This document shows positions 23,331-35,483 of a DNA stretch of 64,000 bases, piece after piece. The first letter of the stretch is position 1. The number at the start of each line of letters is the position of its first letter. Source of the stretch: Benincasa hispida (taxonomy: Eukaryota; Streptophyta; Magnoliopsida; Cucurbitales; Cucurbitaceae); assembly GCF_009727055.1 (NCBI RefSeq), contig NC_052354.1, positions 34,890,175 to 34,954,174 on the forward strand. Direction: 5' to 3'. The translations under genes were made by a program, and so were the position numbers. The notes under the pieces are model-generated. The model saw only the letters and a list, made by a program, of their open reading frames with translations. It had not been told where the DNA came from and did not search any database.

Positions 23331-23612
23331 ATTATGGGGGAGAAAATATATGTATGCGGGAGAGAGAATATGCATGGGGAGAGAGAAATAAATAAATGAA
23401 TATATATATATAACATAGGTGAGGGCTAGATTGTAAATAGCCACTAATATTAGTGAAATAGGAAGACCAATAGGTCTTTTTTGTAAAAAAAAAAAAAAAA
23501 TGAAATGTTCCAAACATTAACATAATATATTCCTATTCTTTAGGCCTTTTATGTAGAAATCCCATAAAATTAAAATAAAACATGGGTTGTGGGTTGGACT
23601 GCACAAATTTAG

Positions 23613-23614
<2 letters not shown>

Positions 23615-23701
<87 letters not shown>
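23615..23701. repeat. (ATA)n-(ATGATA)n microsatellite
   Basis: About ten ATA units, then roughly ten GATAAT units, then ATA again. The Leu/Ser-rich minus-strand frame across it is an artefact. Confidence 0.95.
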
Positions 23702-23885
23702 CTCGATTTGGTTTGGTTCTACACATATTTTTGAGCTCTTGAGACGAGAACTGAACTGAGATGTTTGGTTCTCACTGCCAGTGAACTGAAGGTTTTAGAT
23801 TTTTTGGATAAAACTAGATCAAACCAGTCAGTTCGGTTTGACTGGGTCTGGTTCATCGATTTTGTCCAATTTTTGCACACCCCTG

Positions 23886-24240
23886 ATGTTGTGTAGTTTC
23901 TTATAATGTGAATTTCATACGTTTATTAAACTCTTCAATAAACTAATCACAATATAATTTAAGAAAAGTTTCACTAATTCAACTTCCATGTACGTTCCTA
24001 GGTAGGGGTGTTCCTTGAAGGTAGCTTGAATACCCCAACCTTAGATAAAACCTTCTTTAGACAAAGTTCTTTTATAGACAATCTTTTATTATTGAATCTC
24101 TTAATTTTTCAATTTAAACTATTCAAATTAAATTAAAAGATTTACATTCACCTAATCTCATTATATAAGCATGCAACAATTCCCTTTATTCTAATTTCAT
24201 TAGAATTTTAATAAGAATAAATCAAAATTTTGAATTTTGA
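23886..24240 (-). repeat. Inverted copy of LTR-element internal module
   Basis: Read on the minus strand, 24060-23890 gives 'ctaaggttgggg', 'ggaacacccctacctagg' and 'gtttattgaagagtttaat', paralleling 21285-21420 on the plus strand. It therefore belongs to a second, oppositely oriented element whose LTR follows to the right. Confidence 0.65.
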
Positions 24241-27200
24241 ATCAATTGGCAGAATTTTCTTGGAGAGAAAATCTATGTAGAATGGGTGTAGAAATTATGT
24301 AGTAGTATGTGTTTCGTAAGGACTCCCTAAGACTTTATTTATAGAATTCTACTAGGTTTCTTCTAATCCTATTTGGATAACCCTTTAGTAGAAAATTTAA
24401 ATTAATTATCTACTAATATCCAATATTAAAATATGATGATCCATTTAATATCTCATATTAAAATGATTTAAATATTTTAATTATATTTAAATATTTATTC
24501 TCTACATTATCTCTTTAATTTGAATCTCATTCAAATTAAATTATTATTTCCTTAAATCATATTCAAATAAATTAATTCTTTCATTACGTATTTAATTCAA
24601 ATCTTATTCAAAATAAATAATTTATTTATTTGAATTTCATTGAAATAAATTTATTCTTCATATTATAGAGTTATAATTTGAATCTAATTCAAATTAACTT
24701 TATAATAAAATATGTATTTAATTGTATCCAATACAAGTAATATTTTCCTTCATGAAATTTGAATGTTTCAAACTTTTTTTCAATATATTTGATCTTTGTT
24801 TGTCTGTCGTGAGCTAGCAAGGAGACCTTATGAACCTACAAATTATAAGCTCTAATGACTCAAGATTAATTAATTAAACTCTTTAATTACATTAACCTTC
24901 ATTCATTACAACAAGACAAATCACTATAGACCCATAGTTGAACTCTTATGCATTGTAGGACAGGTTATGTCCATGGATATAATCAATATAAGTAAGTGAA
25001 TCTTTCACGAGTTGTTTATAATTACAGCTACGTCAAACATTCATTTTAACCCTGTAATTGAAGAGATTGAGTCCCGTGCAAAAGGCCATTGATTTCAATT
25101 TTGGAAAGACAAAAAAAAAATAGAGAGAGAACACAATACAGAGGATAAACATATAAGCATCCCTTGAAGGTCGTCTTAAACAAGTTTCCTTTTCGCCCGT
25201 ACTCCCCAAACATGCACAAACTCCTACAAACACGAAACTTCTTCCATGAATAAGATGAGAAATACTACCACTAGACTATCTTGCTATTCTTAGGTAAGAA
25301 TTTGAATTGCGGGATCCAAAACTTTTTTTTTCTTTGTTGGAATAGGGAATTGATTTTATAGAGATGTAGTATTCTAGAAAATTTGTGAGAGTGAGAGAGA
25401 GATCTTGTGAAGGAGTTGAGAGAGTTCTGAAAAAAATATGTTATTCTCCTTTTTCAATTATAAATACTTCGCAATCTTAAATGAAAGAAGGAGTGGAGTT
25501 ACCCACGTTCTCTCGTAACTTCCATACCCGTAGTTTTGTTTAATTAAAAATATTAAATCATATTTAATATAATTAATTAAATTTCACATATTTAATTACT
25601 TATGCATTTAAATCATAGTAAAATGCATCTCTCTCTCATAACCTATAGTTTAAATATAATCTTATTCATATTAATTTTAACCTATAGTTTCTATACGAAT
25701 CTCATTCATATAATTAATCTTTGAATCTTATTTAAATATGTATCTCTCTTATATTATAAATTTTAGTTTTGAATCTTATTCAAAATTAACTTTATATTAT
25801 AATATATCTATATACATTATATTAATTGCATCTCATACAATGGATTTACATTCCCTTATATAAATTGAACAATTCAAATTATTCCAAAACTAATTGATTC
25901 TTGTTTTATCTTAGTGAGCTAGTAAGGGGACCTAATGAACCTACAAATTAAAAGCTACGATACGTGATTAATTAATTAAATTCTTTAATTATTTTAATCA
26001 ATATTCATTAACTGTGAGTCACTCCACTAAAGACCCACAATTGCAATCCTCGCACTATAGATGTATTTTTTTGTGTCCATGGATACATTACTAGTAAGTC
26101 AACCCTTCACGAACTGCTCGTAATTACCGCTGGGTCAAAATATCATTTTACTCTCGTAATTACTTTTTACTCCTTAAGTACCATTGATCCCTTTAATGAA
26201 CAATTTGTTTATAGTTCAACTATAAACTAAATCCCTCTTGGACCAATGAGAGGGTGAGACCTCAATGTTCAAGACCTAGAATTAGCCCTTAAGGGAGCCA
26301 TTTATCTACTTACCCTAAAAATGAGAAGGAGTGAATTTCATCTTGTGTAGCTATGTTCCCAGCTTTCTACTTGGACAAATTCTCAAAATGGTCGACTTAT
26401 TGAGCTGGCAAAACAGACCAGTCTTACCCATACAAATCAAAGGATTAACCCTATAGACATCAGTTCATAACTCACTTAGGATTAAGGTCGAGTTACTTAT
26501 GGTCATCCTGTGAAATGTTAATTTCTTTAGTCAATGAGAGAGATTAATCATTTTGCAGTATGATCTTATACAAACTCTTTGGATAGGATACCTCCACTGG
26601 CATATCTCCACATGAACAATTTAAATTACATCGTTTGTAATACTGACAATTCTTGTAAAATTTACAAAATGGGTCGTATCCTTTGTGCTACTAGAATAAG
26701 GCACCTAACCTTATCTATATACTACAAACCATTTAGGTTATTACTTGAACATGTTCCATGTCTACCACATAGTGTTCAAGTTACATAAAATAATCTTGGA
26801 TCTTAGTTTATTGGATTGAGTTAATGAAATCTAATTGTCAAATAAAACAACATCTTAGTTTATTAAATAAATAATTCTTATATACAATTTACAAACTACT
26901 AGAACCACTAGATTTAGGACACCAACCCCAACAGTAATTACCTCTTTTCCTTAAGTATCACTGATTCCTCGAATGAACAATTTGTTTATGGTCCAACCAT
27001 AAGCTAAGTCCCTCTAGGGTGAGTGAGAGGATGGGGCAGCTTGTTCAAGTCCTGAAGTCAACACTTAAGGGAACTACTCATCTACTTAACCTATATAGAA
27101 GGAGTGAATTCCGTCTTGTGAAGTTATATTCCTAGCTCCCCATTCAGTCAAGTCTCTAAAATAGTAGGCATATTAAGTCGGCGACTCGAGCCACTCTCAC

Positions 27201-27667
27201 CCGTGCAAATTAAATGATGAGACCTCACAGAGAGAAGTTCATAATTCACTCAGGATTAAGATTGAGTTGCACATGATCATCTTATGAAATATTAATCTCA
27301 TCAATTAACGAATTTATGAAGAGAGATTAAATATTTTGTTGTCCAGTTCTATACAAACTCTTCAAATAGGATATTCCCACTCATATATCTCCACATGAAT
27401 AGTTTTGATATAACCAATTGTAACTATTACAAAGTGGATTGTATTCATAGTATCACCAGGATAAGATACTCAATCTTATCCATATACTATAGACCCTTTA
27501 AGTTATTTCTTGAATATAACCCACCTTATATGTCAATTACATATTGTTCAAGACTACATGTAATAACCTTGAATTTTTAATTATTAATGGAATTTAATAA
27601 TACATATTTAATAATTAAATTAATTAACTAATTAATTACAAGAGCCTTTAAGGCACCAATCCTAATA
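24241..27667 (-). mobile_element. Inverted LTR, split by a second solo LTR
   Basis: The outer LTR occupies about 24241-25053 plus 26939-27667. Read on the minus strand from 27667 it starts with a mutated terminus (TATTAGGATTGGTGCC; other copies have TGTTGGG) and runs through the family's 5' third. It is broken by the insertion at 25059-26933 and continues through the AT-rich block (24420-24760) to a TATA-like 'tctataaataaag' on the minus strand near 24343. The U5 limit is approximate. Confidence 0.65.
25059..26933 (-). mobile_element. Solo LTR, 1875 bp, TSD GTAAT, nested
   Basis: On the plus strand it runs TGAAGAG...CCCCAACA, that is TGTTGGGG...CTTCA on the minus strand. It is flanked by GTAAT at 25054-25058 and 26934-26938. 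On both sides the host LTR sequence continues ('aaccctgtaatt' / 'gtaattacctcttttcctt'). No internal region is present. It is therefore a solo LTR inserted into a relative in the same orientation. Confidence 0.85.
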
Positions 27668-28513
27668 TTTTGTCCTTACGTGACTATTGTTCTTTCAATT
27701 TTACCTTTAATGCTCTATTCTTTCTAATTCGTGACTCAATGATCCTAACATAAAACATTTTCAAATGCTCTTATTTACATAAACTAAACATTCTCATTAA
27801 GAAAACACTAAATTATTGAAAATTCCTAATCATATTTTTGAAATCACATAACAACTTCCCTTAAAACATACATAATCACAAATTTCATTAAAGTTCATAA
27901 TATAATTAATAAATTATTATGTAAAATAACCGCTGACAGAATCATTATCTATCACACTTTTTAAGATCCAGAGTTATTCTTAAGCCATATTTACGCATGC
28001 TTATTTAGAATCCAATTGTAATGCATCTCAATCGTACATTATGATTAATGGACTCTCTCGTATTGGAAATTAGATTTATATTTGATTTTGTTTAAGATTA
28101 GGCAGTATGGAAATGTATTTGGATTTCCATTGTGGTTTACATCAATCCTTATACAATTAGGCAACAGTGTAAGGAAAAGGAAAAGTGAAAGGAAAAGAGT
28201 GATTATATTGGACTCAAATAAGTGTAAATCCAACTAATTATTGGACTAATTAATTCTAACTTGTTTATCATTAAGAAAAAATCATATCCGAAGATTAAAA
28301 TAAACCCTTGATCGATGCCTTATAAATACAATTTAAATTTTTAAATAGATTTTTGAAATTTTAGAGGTATTGTTATCAATCCAAAAGAAAAAAAAAAGTC
28401 AATATTAAATAAGTTCTTAATTTCCTACCCTTGTGTACAATTTAAAAAACGGGTCTCCATTTTATTTTCATAATAAATAATCAATAAAGCAAGGCATAAG
28501 AAATAAATAGAGC
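27668..28513. other. AT-rich spacer, no gene seen
   Basis: Nothing beyond short AT-rich words. A 62-codon minus-strand frame (28045-28233) has no recognisable feature. Confidence 0.5.
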
Positions 28514-29269
28514 AAATATCTATTTATACTCTTAAACTTTGGATTTGTATCATTTAAAACTATGAACTAATAATTGTATTAATTTCAACTTTAAACTTTT
28601 GTAAATATATCCATTTATACCATCATCCAGGTTTCGTTCAATCAATATCACGTGAAACTTATTATTCGAGTCAATTGAATTCTAAATTTTTCATAAGTCA
28701 ATGAATTTAGACTTTTAATTTCGTTTTTCTTGAAAAACCATCTGATAAAGTTAATTAGGATTTATTCCAATGATTGGTTTTCTATATTTTTCATTTTCTA
28801 TTTCTGTCTTTTACTAGGTTTGTTGATATCTATAATCTTACCTTCATCTTTGTAAAACCAAGCTAATTATTAAATATATTTTGATTAAGGTAATTATTTA
28901 ATTTAATTCAAAATCAACATATCCTATCAGAGCAAGGTTATTAGGCTTTTTTTCTTAACCACAAATCTGATCTAAAATTCTTCGTGGGTGTTTGTTTATA
29001 GCCTCGAAGTTCGTGGGTCTCTGTTTCTTGCCCACATATGACGTGATTTGGTTCGGATATGTCTTTGCCTTATCTATTATTTCCTTTTCAGTATTAATGT
29101 TTTATTAAGTTTCTAAATTGTTTCATCTAACAAAGTTTAAGGGTTTAACTTATATAATTATTATAAGTTGATGCATTTACAAAAGATTAACGTCTAAATT
29201 AATACAACTATTAGTTCAAGATTTAAAATTTGATATAATCCCTAAATGTTAGGAGTATAAATAAATATT
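28514..29269. mobile_element. MITE with long inverted repeats (~110-130 bp)
   Basis: The left end 'aaatatctatttatactc' and the reverse complement of the right end ('aaatatttatttatactc', 29252-29269) match. The match continues inward through 'ttaaa..tgaactaataattgtattaattt' and 'cttttgtaaat' for about 110-130 bp with moderate divergence. The centre (28640-29130) is AT-rich without coding potential. Long TIRs of this kind are typical of Mutator-like MITEs. A TSD could not be fixed by eye because the flanks are A/T-rich. Confidence 0.7.
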
Positions 29270-29689
29270 TTTTTTTTTAAAAAAAAGTATGTCTTTAAAT
29301 TTTAATAAAAAATAAATTTAACCTCTCTACTATCAATACTATTTATTTATTTTAATCTCTAAATTCCTCAAAATTTATTACTGTTTCATTAATTTAATAA
29401 AAACTACCATAAATTAAGCTTATAAATACTATTTTAATGTATACCAAAATATAAATAACTTTTATTCCACATCTTAAGGGTTAAAACAAAAGAAAGGACA
29501 ATGATCATAAATAGAAAGCTATTACAAAACTCTCCTCAAACAATACAAATACTAAAACAAACATAACATAAACTAAACACACATTACACACAACAAACTT
29601 ATACCTAATACATCATCTTCTGTCAATCACAACAACACTTTCATTAGATTAAAAAAAAAACTCCAAACTTATTAACTAACTAACATAAT

Positions 29690-32223
29690 TCAGCTTATAT
29701 GAATCTGAATGTTCTTAGAGGCTGGTTTGATGGTATTGAGAATCTGAGCTTTTTCAATGTAGATTTGGATGTTTGCAATATCATGAGAATCAACAGCAAC
29801 AGAGAGGGTTTTTAGAATCCTACCATAGTGAAGAAGATGAGTCAAAAATGAGATTTCATGTTGCTTCCCTTTGAAGCCCTTCACTTCCACTGTCTCAAGA
29901 GATGCTGATAAGCACTTTATCAGTACCATATTTGTGGCCCAGAATCTGCGTATGTCCATTCGAAATGGTGGTTCATAATCCTATATAAACAAAGAAGAAT
30001 AAACTTATGAACTTATAAATTTTGAAACATATATATATCATTCTTGATGTTGTTATAAAGCCAAATAAACGGTATTCAAATCAATACAAAGATTTACATG
30101 GTTCATTATCAATGTATTTAGTGTCCACTAGCTACATGAGAGATCGATTTTATTATTAGAGAGAAAAACGAGATTAGAGATTTAGAGTTACCAGTAAATA
30201 ACATAAATACAAATAGAAATTAAATACATTCTAACAAATGTAAATTTTGAGGAAAGTAAACAAGATCCGTCTCGTAATCATTTCATTTTTTTTTTTATTT
30301 TTGGTTTTTGAAAATTAAGTTAATTTTTCCTCTTGATTCTTACAATGATTTGGATATTTCTTAAATAATTGTTGAATTCTTAGAAATTCTAAAAACAAAA
30401 ATAAATTTTTAAAAGCTACTTAATTTTAATTTTGAAAAATTGGAATAGTATTTATGCTTAACTTTAAAAACAAAATGATTAACAAGCGAGACCTAAATAA
30501 TATAATCATCTACGAAAATATGTAATAACCCTCAAATAAATTGTAGAGAGTTTTTTTTAAAAATTATTTTTTGAAGAATCATAAAGGGCTCGGTTGTTTA
30601 TGATATTTTGTTCTTAATAATCATGCATGGTTGTATAATTAAAAAAAAATTATTGGGTTTTAAAATTCTAACGAAAAAAAACATTTTTTTATTTTTAAAA
30701 TATTAGAATATCTAAAACATAAAAAAAAAAAAAAAAGGTAATCTGCAATTTTTCTTTAAAAAAAGTTAAATTTTTAAATTTAATAAACAAAATATTCTTA
30801 TAAACACAATTTCCTTACGTCATTCTTATTTTAAATTCTTCTATTAATTTCAAAAGAGTGAATTTTGAAAAAGTAAAAAACAAAAAACAAACAAGTTACA
30901 GCAAACAATTCGACTTGTTTCCTTAATAACATAACCCTAACTTTTTGTGATATTCGAAATAAAGAAATTACAGCAAACAATCCAACTTATTTCCTTAATA
31001 ACATAAACCCTAAATTTTTGTGACATTATTATCAAATTAAAATATTTTTTTATTACATAATTTGGACGTGGAAGATTCAAACCTCAGTGTATATCACATT
31101 CAAATAAAAAAAAATTCGAAACTAAAAGATTAAAATTCTTGAAAGAAAAAAAGAAAAAGAACTAACTTGGAAGATTTTTCCTTGGCCAAGCATGAGAGTA
31201 AGCTTCTTCAAATAGGGACAACTATTCAAGAGAAAAATTATGCCATAAAATTCATTCGGATGAATCTTAGTCCTCATTCTTAAATGTTGAGTATGCATTC
31301 TTGCTTGCATACGAATTGGCTCATCTCCCAATGGAATTACCTTCATTGAAAAAAATGAGTCAAAATATTTATAAATATAACAAAATATTTGTAAATATTT
31401 ACAAATAAAACCAAATATCATAAATATTGATAGACATGTATTAATAAATGATACTTTGATATTCTATAATATTTGAATATATTTTTAACGATTTTGCCAC
31501 TTAAAATAGTTTCTCTAAAGTCAACAAAAACATCTAATTTTCGAAACACCAATGATTTATACGAATATTAAGAATGAACTCCATTATGTGACATTTTGTG
31601 TTGATAACCCGAAAACTTGACATAATTAAAATACAAGTTGATAAAGGAAAAAGCATGCAAGTTTAAGTTCAAAACATCTATTCTAAAAAATTTGAAAATT
31701 AACGATTTTGTCCTAAAACCGCTAGTTCATGCTAGTTAATTAATCCACTCTCGCCGTCATATTGATTTTTAAAAAATTTCGTTTGGATAACTATTCAATC
31801 TTTTATTTTTTTATTTAGAAAGTAAAGGCTATAGTTCTAAAAAAAAATAAAATAAAATAAATTTTGTAAACCTATTTTCACGTATTTTATTTTTATTTTA
31901 TTATCTATTTTTAATAATATTTATTTTTTAAAAAAAAATAATTATGAAAATTAGGCAAAAGAATTCAAATGCAAAATTAGAAGTTAAGAGGATATATATT
32001 TAATTTCAAAAACCAAAAACCAAAAATCAAAACAAAGTTTAGTAGCTATTTGCTTTTTCATTTTTTGAAAATTAATTCTATGACTTCAACCTTAAGAAAG
32101 AAGAAATTTAAAAGTGAAAATAGTGTTAATACACTTAATTTTCAAAAATAAAAACAAAAAACAAATTCGTTAACTTACAATTTTCACATATTTTAAAAAA
32201 AAAAATTATTATTTTCTTAAATG

Positions 32224-32263
<40 letters not shown>

Positions 32264-33227
32264 AAACGACAAACACATGAGATTATACCTGAAGCAAAGA
32301 ACTACAAACACTCAAAACTCTGGCAGGATAGAGACTCTCAAGAAGAACATAAAGAAGATTAGAAATTTCAGAATGATCATCATCATCATCAATCTCAAAA
32401 CCAAGATCAGCCTCTTCAAAACACCGATTCACTTCCACGCGAAACGAACCAACAGTCCCAAAATACCTAAAGTACGTTAATTTTGGAGCCTCAATCGAAA
32501 TCCAATCATGAAGAAACTTGCAATTCTCAATCGTTAAACTCCTCAGCCTCAATTGATCATCGTTTCCCCCAATTTCGAAATGCGTTACATTCCAACAATT
32601 CTTCAGATTCAAACTCTCCAACTTCCTACATTTCTTCACCAAATCCCTAATTTCTCCAATCCCTACTTCAATCCATCCTATACAGAGATTCTTCAGATTA
32701 ATCAGTTTCTTCAACTCTACTGCCCTAAATCCACACGAGAATAGCTTCAGAGATTCCAGATTCTCGTGCTCGTACACTATCGGAGGCAGATCCAACATTA
32801 TGTTCGATTCGTTTTCGCCGTCTGAGAAATCGAGTTCTAGTGTCTTCACCTTGTGAGAAATCGCAAATCGAATGCACTCATCCACGAATCCTCTTCCTCC
32901 TCCTTCTCCTTCGCCGACGACTATCGGATTTGAGAGCGAGAGAGAGAACTTACTTACAGTCGATTCCTGGTAGACTCTGATGAAATTTGTTGCGAAATCG
33001 ATGAATGCTCTAATCTTAACGTCTCTGGTTCGTTGATCGGAATCCTCTCGTCGAACGAAGAAACTCTCGTGTAACTCGATGTTCTTCGTCGCTTGCCAAA
33101 TCTTCACCCAACGCTTTGATAAAATTGAAGTTCTAACGGCTTCCTTGAAAGGCAGAGAAGAGACGATTATCGATAACAGAACATCAGGCAATATGTCCAA
33201 TTTGTCTTCGTCCGCCATTGATGCCAT
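29690..33227 (-). CDS. F-box/LRR protein, three exons
   Basis: Exons are 33227-32289, 31340-31167 and 29980-29690, joined in frame (313 + 58 + 96 codons, 467 residues). Introns have GT...AG ends: CAG/gtataa, aag/GTA, CAA/gttagt, tatag/GAT. The start at 33227 is the first in-frame ATG (MASMADEDK); a second lies at 33218. Residues about 10-45 form an F-box ('LPDVLLSIIVSSLPFKEAVR', 'SILSKRWVKIWQAT'). Residues about 120-300 hold leucine-rich segments ('LESLKLFSCGF', 'LKNLCIGWIEVG', 'LESLNLKNCWNV', 'LRSLTIENCKFL'). The end ('RFWATNMVLIKCLSASLETV', 'EVKGFKGKQHEISFLTHLL') matches the FBD-like tail of plant F-box/LRR proteins. In this family the F-box binds SKP1 (ASK) of an SCF E3 ligase and the LRRs choose the substrate. 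The substrate here is unknown. It is intact throughout and the only convincing host gene. Intron lengths (948 and 1186 bp) carry poly-A and a small duplication. Confidence 0.88.
30899..31025. repeat. Tandem duplication (~70 bp) in intron 2 of F-box gene
   Basis: 'acagcaaacaattcgactt...cataaccctaactttttgtga' is repeated as 'acagcaaacaatccaactt...cataaaccctaaatttttgtga'. Two copies with few differences lie within the intron. Confidence 0.8.
32224..32258. repeat. Poly-A run in intron 1 of F-box gene
   Basis: About 35 consecutive A on the plus strand (T on the coding strand), lying 30 bp downstream of the intron donor. It may be a retroposed tail or slippage. It does not disturb the exon. Confidence 0.95.
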
Positions 33228-33289
33228 ATAGAGAGAAATAAAGAGAAACTTTGAATATGAAATCCGCAACTGCAAAAGAAGTGAAACGG

Positions 33290-33297
33290 TATTTATA
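33290..33297 (-). promoter_or_regulatory. TATA box of F-box gene
   Basis: On the minus strand TATAAATA lies 63 bp upstream of the ATG at 33227, which would put transcription start about 30-35 bp before the ATG. It is the only TATA-like word at a sensible distance in front of the gene. Confidence 0.55.
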
Positions 33298-33639
33298 GGA
33301 GTTTTTTTTTTTTTGAATGGGCGCGAAATGACAACCGTTGAAATTTTTACTTATTTTTATTTTTTTTAATAAAAAAAGATAAATAATTACGAAAATAAAT
33401 AATTAAAACCGAGTGAAGAAATTTGAGAAAGTACAATATTCTGCTAATATCTCTTTCCTAAATTTGATATTTCGTAATTAAGATGTTAATATCACTTTCC
33501 TAATTTTTATTCTTTGGAATTAAGATTGTATTTTTTTTCTATTTTTTTTTCTAGCATATATGAAGTTGGATCATTGGAGATTTTAATCTCGAGATCGGTA
33601 GTACAAGCTTAACAAATTTTAGAGATATGCATATATTAG

Positions 33640-35105
33640 TTAGAATTATTTTGAATTCTTTTAGTTAAATTAGTTTTCTTCTCTCTCTTTGAATAAATAT
33701 TCGGTTTAACGATCTATTCAATAAGTACGATCAAAAGAAAATCTAGATCGTTGACCACTCTTAAATCTTATTTGAATTGGAATGAAATTAAATAATGTTA
33801 AATACGTCTTTTCGTTAAGGTTATTTTTTCTTTTTATGTGCTATCGAGTTTCTTTATTTGCAAATACATGTACGATATTGTGTAATCATGAGATTAGTCT
33901 AAATTTTCTGTAATTATTTTGTACTTTCTAGTTAAATTAGTTTTTGTCTCTTTGAATAAATGTTCTGTTTAACGGTCCATACAATACTTATGATCCACAG
34001 AAAAACTAGATCGTAAATAATTCTCAATCTTAAATTAGAATTAGAATGAAATTAAATAATGCGCTCTTAGCTATTATTAAATGCATCTTTTTGTTACATA
34101 CATGGTAAGGACAATATTATTTTTTCCTTTCATATGATGTCGAGTTTCTTCATTTGAATTAAGAGTGTTAAAAATATTCGATGTCCTGAAAAAACCGATC
34201 AACTCAATCCAATTCATACGGTTTGGATTAGATTATCAACTTATTTGGGTTGGGTTGGGTTCAAATAAATGAAAATTCTATGAGTTTGGTTGGTTTATGG
34301 GTTCACCTAATATAATTCAAACCAACCCGAATTTATTATTAATTTTAAAAAATATTTTTATTACCTATAACACAATTATTTATACATATATTAATTTTAA
34401 TTTTATTTAATTCCAATATTTTTTTAATAATTTATTCTTCAACAAAAGTAGTTTCTTTGCATTTTAGAAAGAAAATTTTCACTATATAAATTGAAATTGA
34501 GTTGTTAATCTTAATCAAATATATGAAAATAATTAAATAAAATTTTTACATATTTACGTTGTGCTTCTTTTTAGAACAAAATTTTAAACAAATGACTCGA
34601 TTAATTCGAACCAACCTTACCCAAATATTTCAGGGTTGGGTTGCGTTGGATTCATTTTTTAATAAGTGTTATTGGGGTTGAAGAAATTTACAACCCGAAC
34701 AACTGGGTTTTATCTAAAAAGTCTTTCAACCCAACCCAACCCAACCCAACCCATGAACGCCCCTAATTTGAATATTATACATATACTAATGTTAGTCTAA
34801 ATTTTCTGTAATTATTTTGAATTTTTTTTATTTAAATTACTTTTTCTTCTCAACGGACAAATGTTTGATTTAACGGTCTATTTGATATATACGATACGAA
34901 GAAAATCTAGACCGTAAATGATTCTCAATTTTAAATTAGTATTAGAATGCAATTAAATTATGTGTTCTTAAGTATATATATTAAATTGAACTTTTTGTTA
35001 CGTATATGGTAAATCGTTATTGTCTTTTCCTTTTATGTGCTGTCAAGTTTCTTCATTTAAATCTTATATACTGTTGGTGGGGTAATCATGAGATTGGTCT
35101 AAAAT
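33640..35105 (+). repeat. Triplicated ~270-300 bp unit
   Basis: Three diverged copies share 'attttgtaattattttg', 'ttaaattagtttt..ctctttgaataaat', 'ttaacggtc', 'aaatctagatcgt', 'gaatgaaattaaataatg' and 'cgagtttcttcattt'. Copies lie at about 33640-33895, 33896-34159 and 34780-35105. The MITE at 34160-34765 sits at the junction of copies 2 and 3. Nothing suggests coding function. Confidence 0.75.
34160..34765. mobile_element. hAT-type MITE, 606 bp, 8-bp TSD
   Basis: The element starts TAAGAGTGTT and ends AACGCCCCTA, imperfect inverted repeats of about 10 bp (differences are transitions). Perfect 8 bp duplications ATTTGAAT flank it (34152-34159 and 34766-34773). Subterminal regions carry opposing tracts of 'gggttgggttgggtt' and 'aacccaacccaaccc'. 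Size, TSD length and GGTTGGGTT-rich ends fit a non-autonomous hAT element. Confidence 0.85.
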
Positions 35106-35483
35106 ATAACCGTAAAAGATAAAATTCAAATTTTTTTTCTTGTTTATGGTGGGAAACACTTTGTTATTTCTTTTATCGAGAAAAATTATATTCAAATTAT
35201 ATTAATTGTAAAATAATGTTAAAATATCAAAGAAAGTAGGATTTTTGAAGTAATAAAGATAATTAAAAAATCCCATTTGTTTCCGAAGAAAAATAAAGGA
35301 AAAAAATCTCAATATTAGGAACTATAACATATATGTTATGTTGAACCTAAAACATATTTCTTTGAATGTGCAAGAATATAATGATTCAAACGGAAACTAA
35401 AAATTCATGGAAATGAATTTTATCACATATTTAAAACGAAAAGTATAAATGGGCAAGTATATAATGATTTATGTAGGTTTAAT

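Larger units (their letters stand above)
21833..23885. mobile_element. hAT-like non-autonomous insertion, about 2.05 kb
   Basis: The right end on the minus strand reads CAGGGGTGTGCAAAAA, a standard plant hAT-type terminus. The left end 'tggggtgtgtacgattcgg' is a decayed counterpart followed by 'ttcggttcg' words typical of such ends. Subterminal sequence has many 'ggttcggtt'-type motifs near both ends. An 8 bp TSD is not apparent. The insertion separates a plus-oriented copy of the LTR element's internal module (21290) from an inverted one (24010). It contains a 51 bp tandem repeat, a microsatellite, and a GC-richer block at 22970-23310 with no recognised product. Confidence 0.55.

Noticed and set aside
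23517..23726. Leu/Ser-rich minus-strand frame
   Set aside because: Microsatellite translation (GATAAT/ATA units).
30930..31025. 'ccctaaa' words suggestive of telomeric repeats
   Set aside because: Only isolated occurrences inside a two-copy intron duplication, not a CCCTAAA array.
32277..32744. Plus-strand frames within the F-box region
   Set aside because: Antisense shadows of exon 1 of the F-box gene, which has motifs and splice sites.
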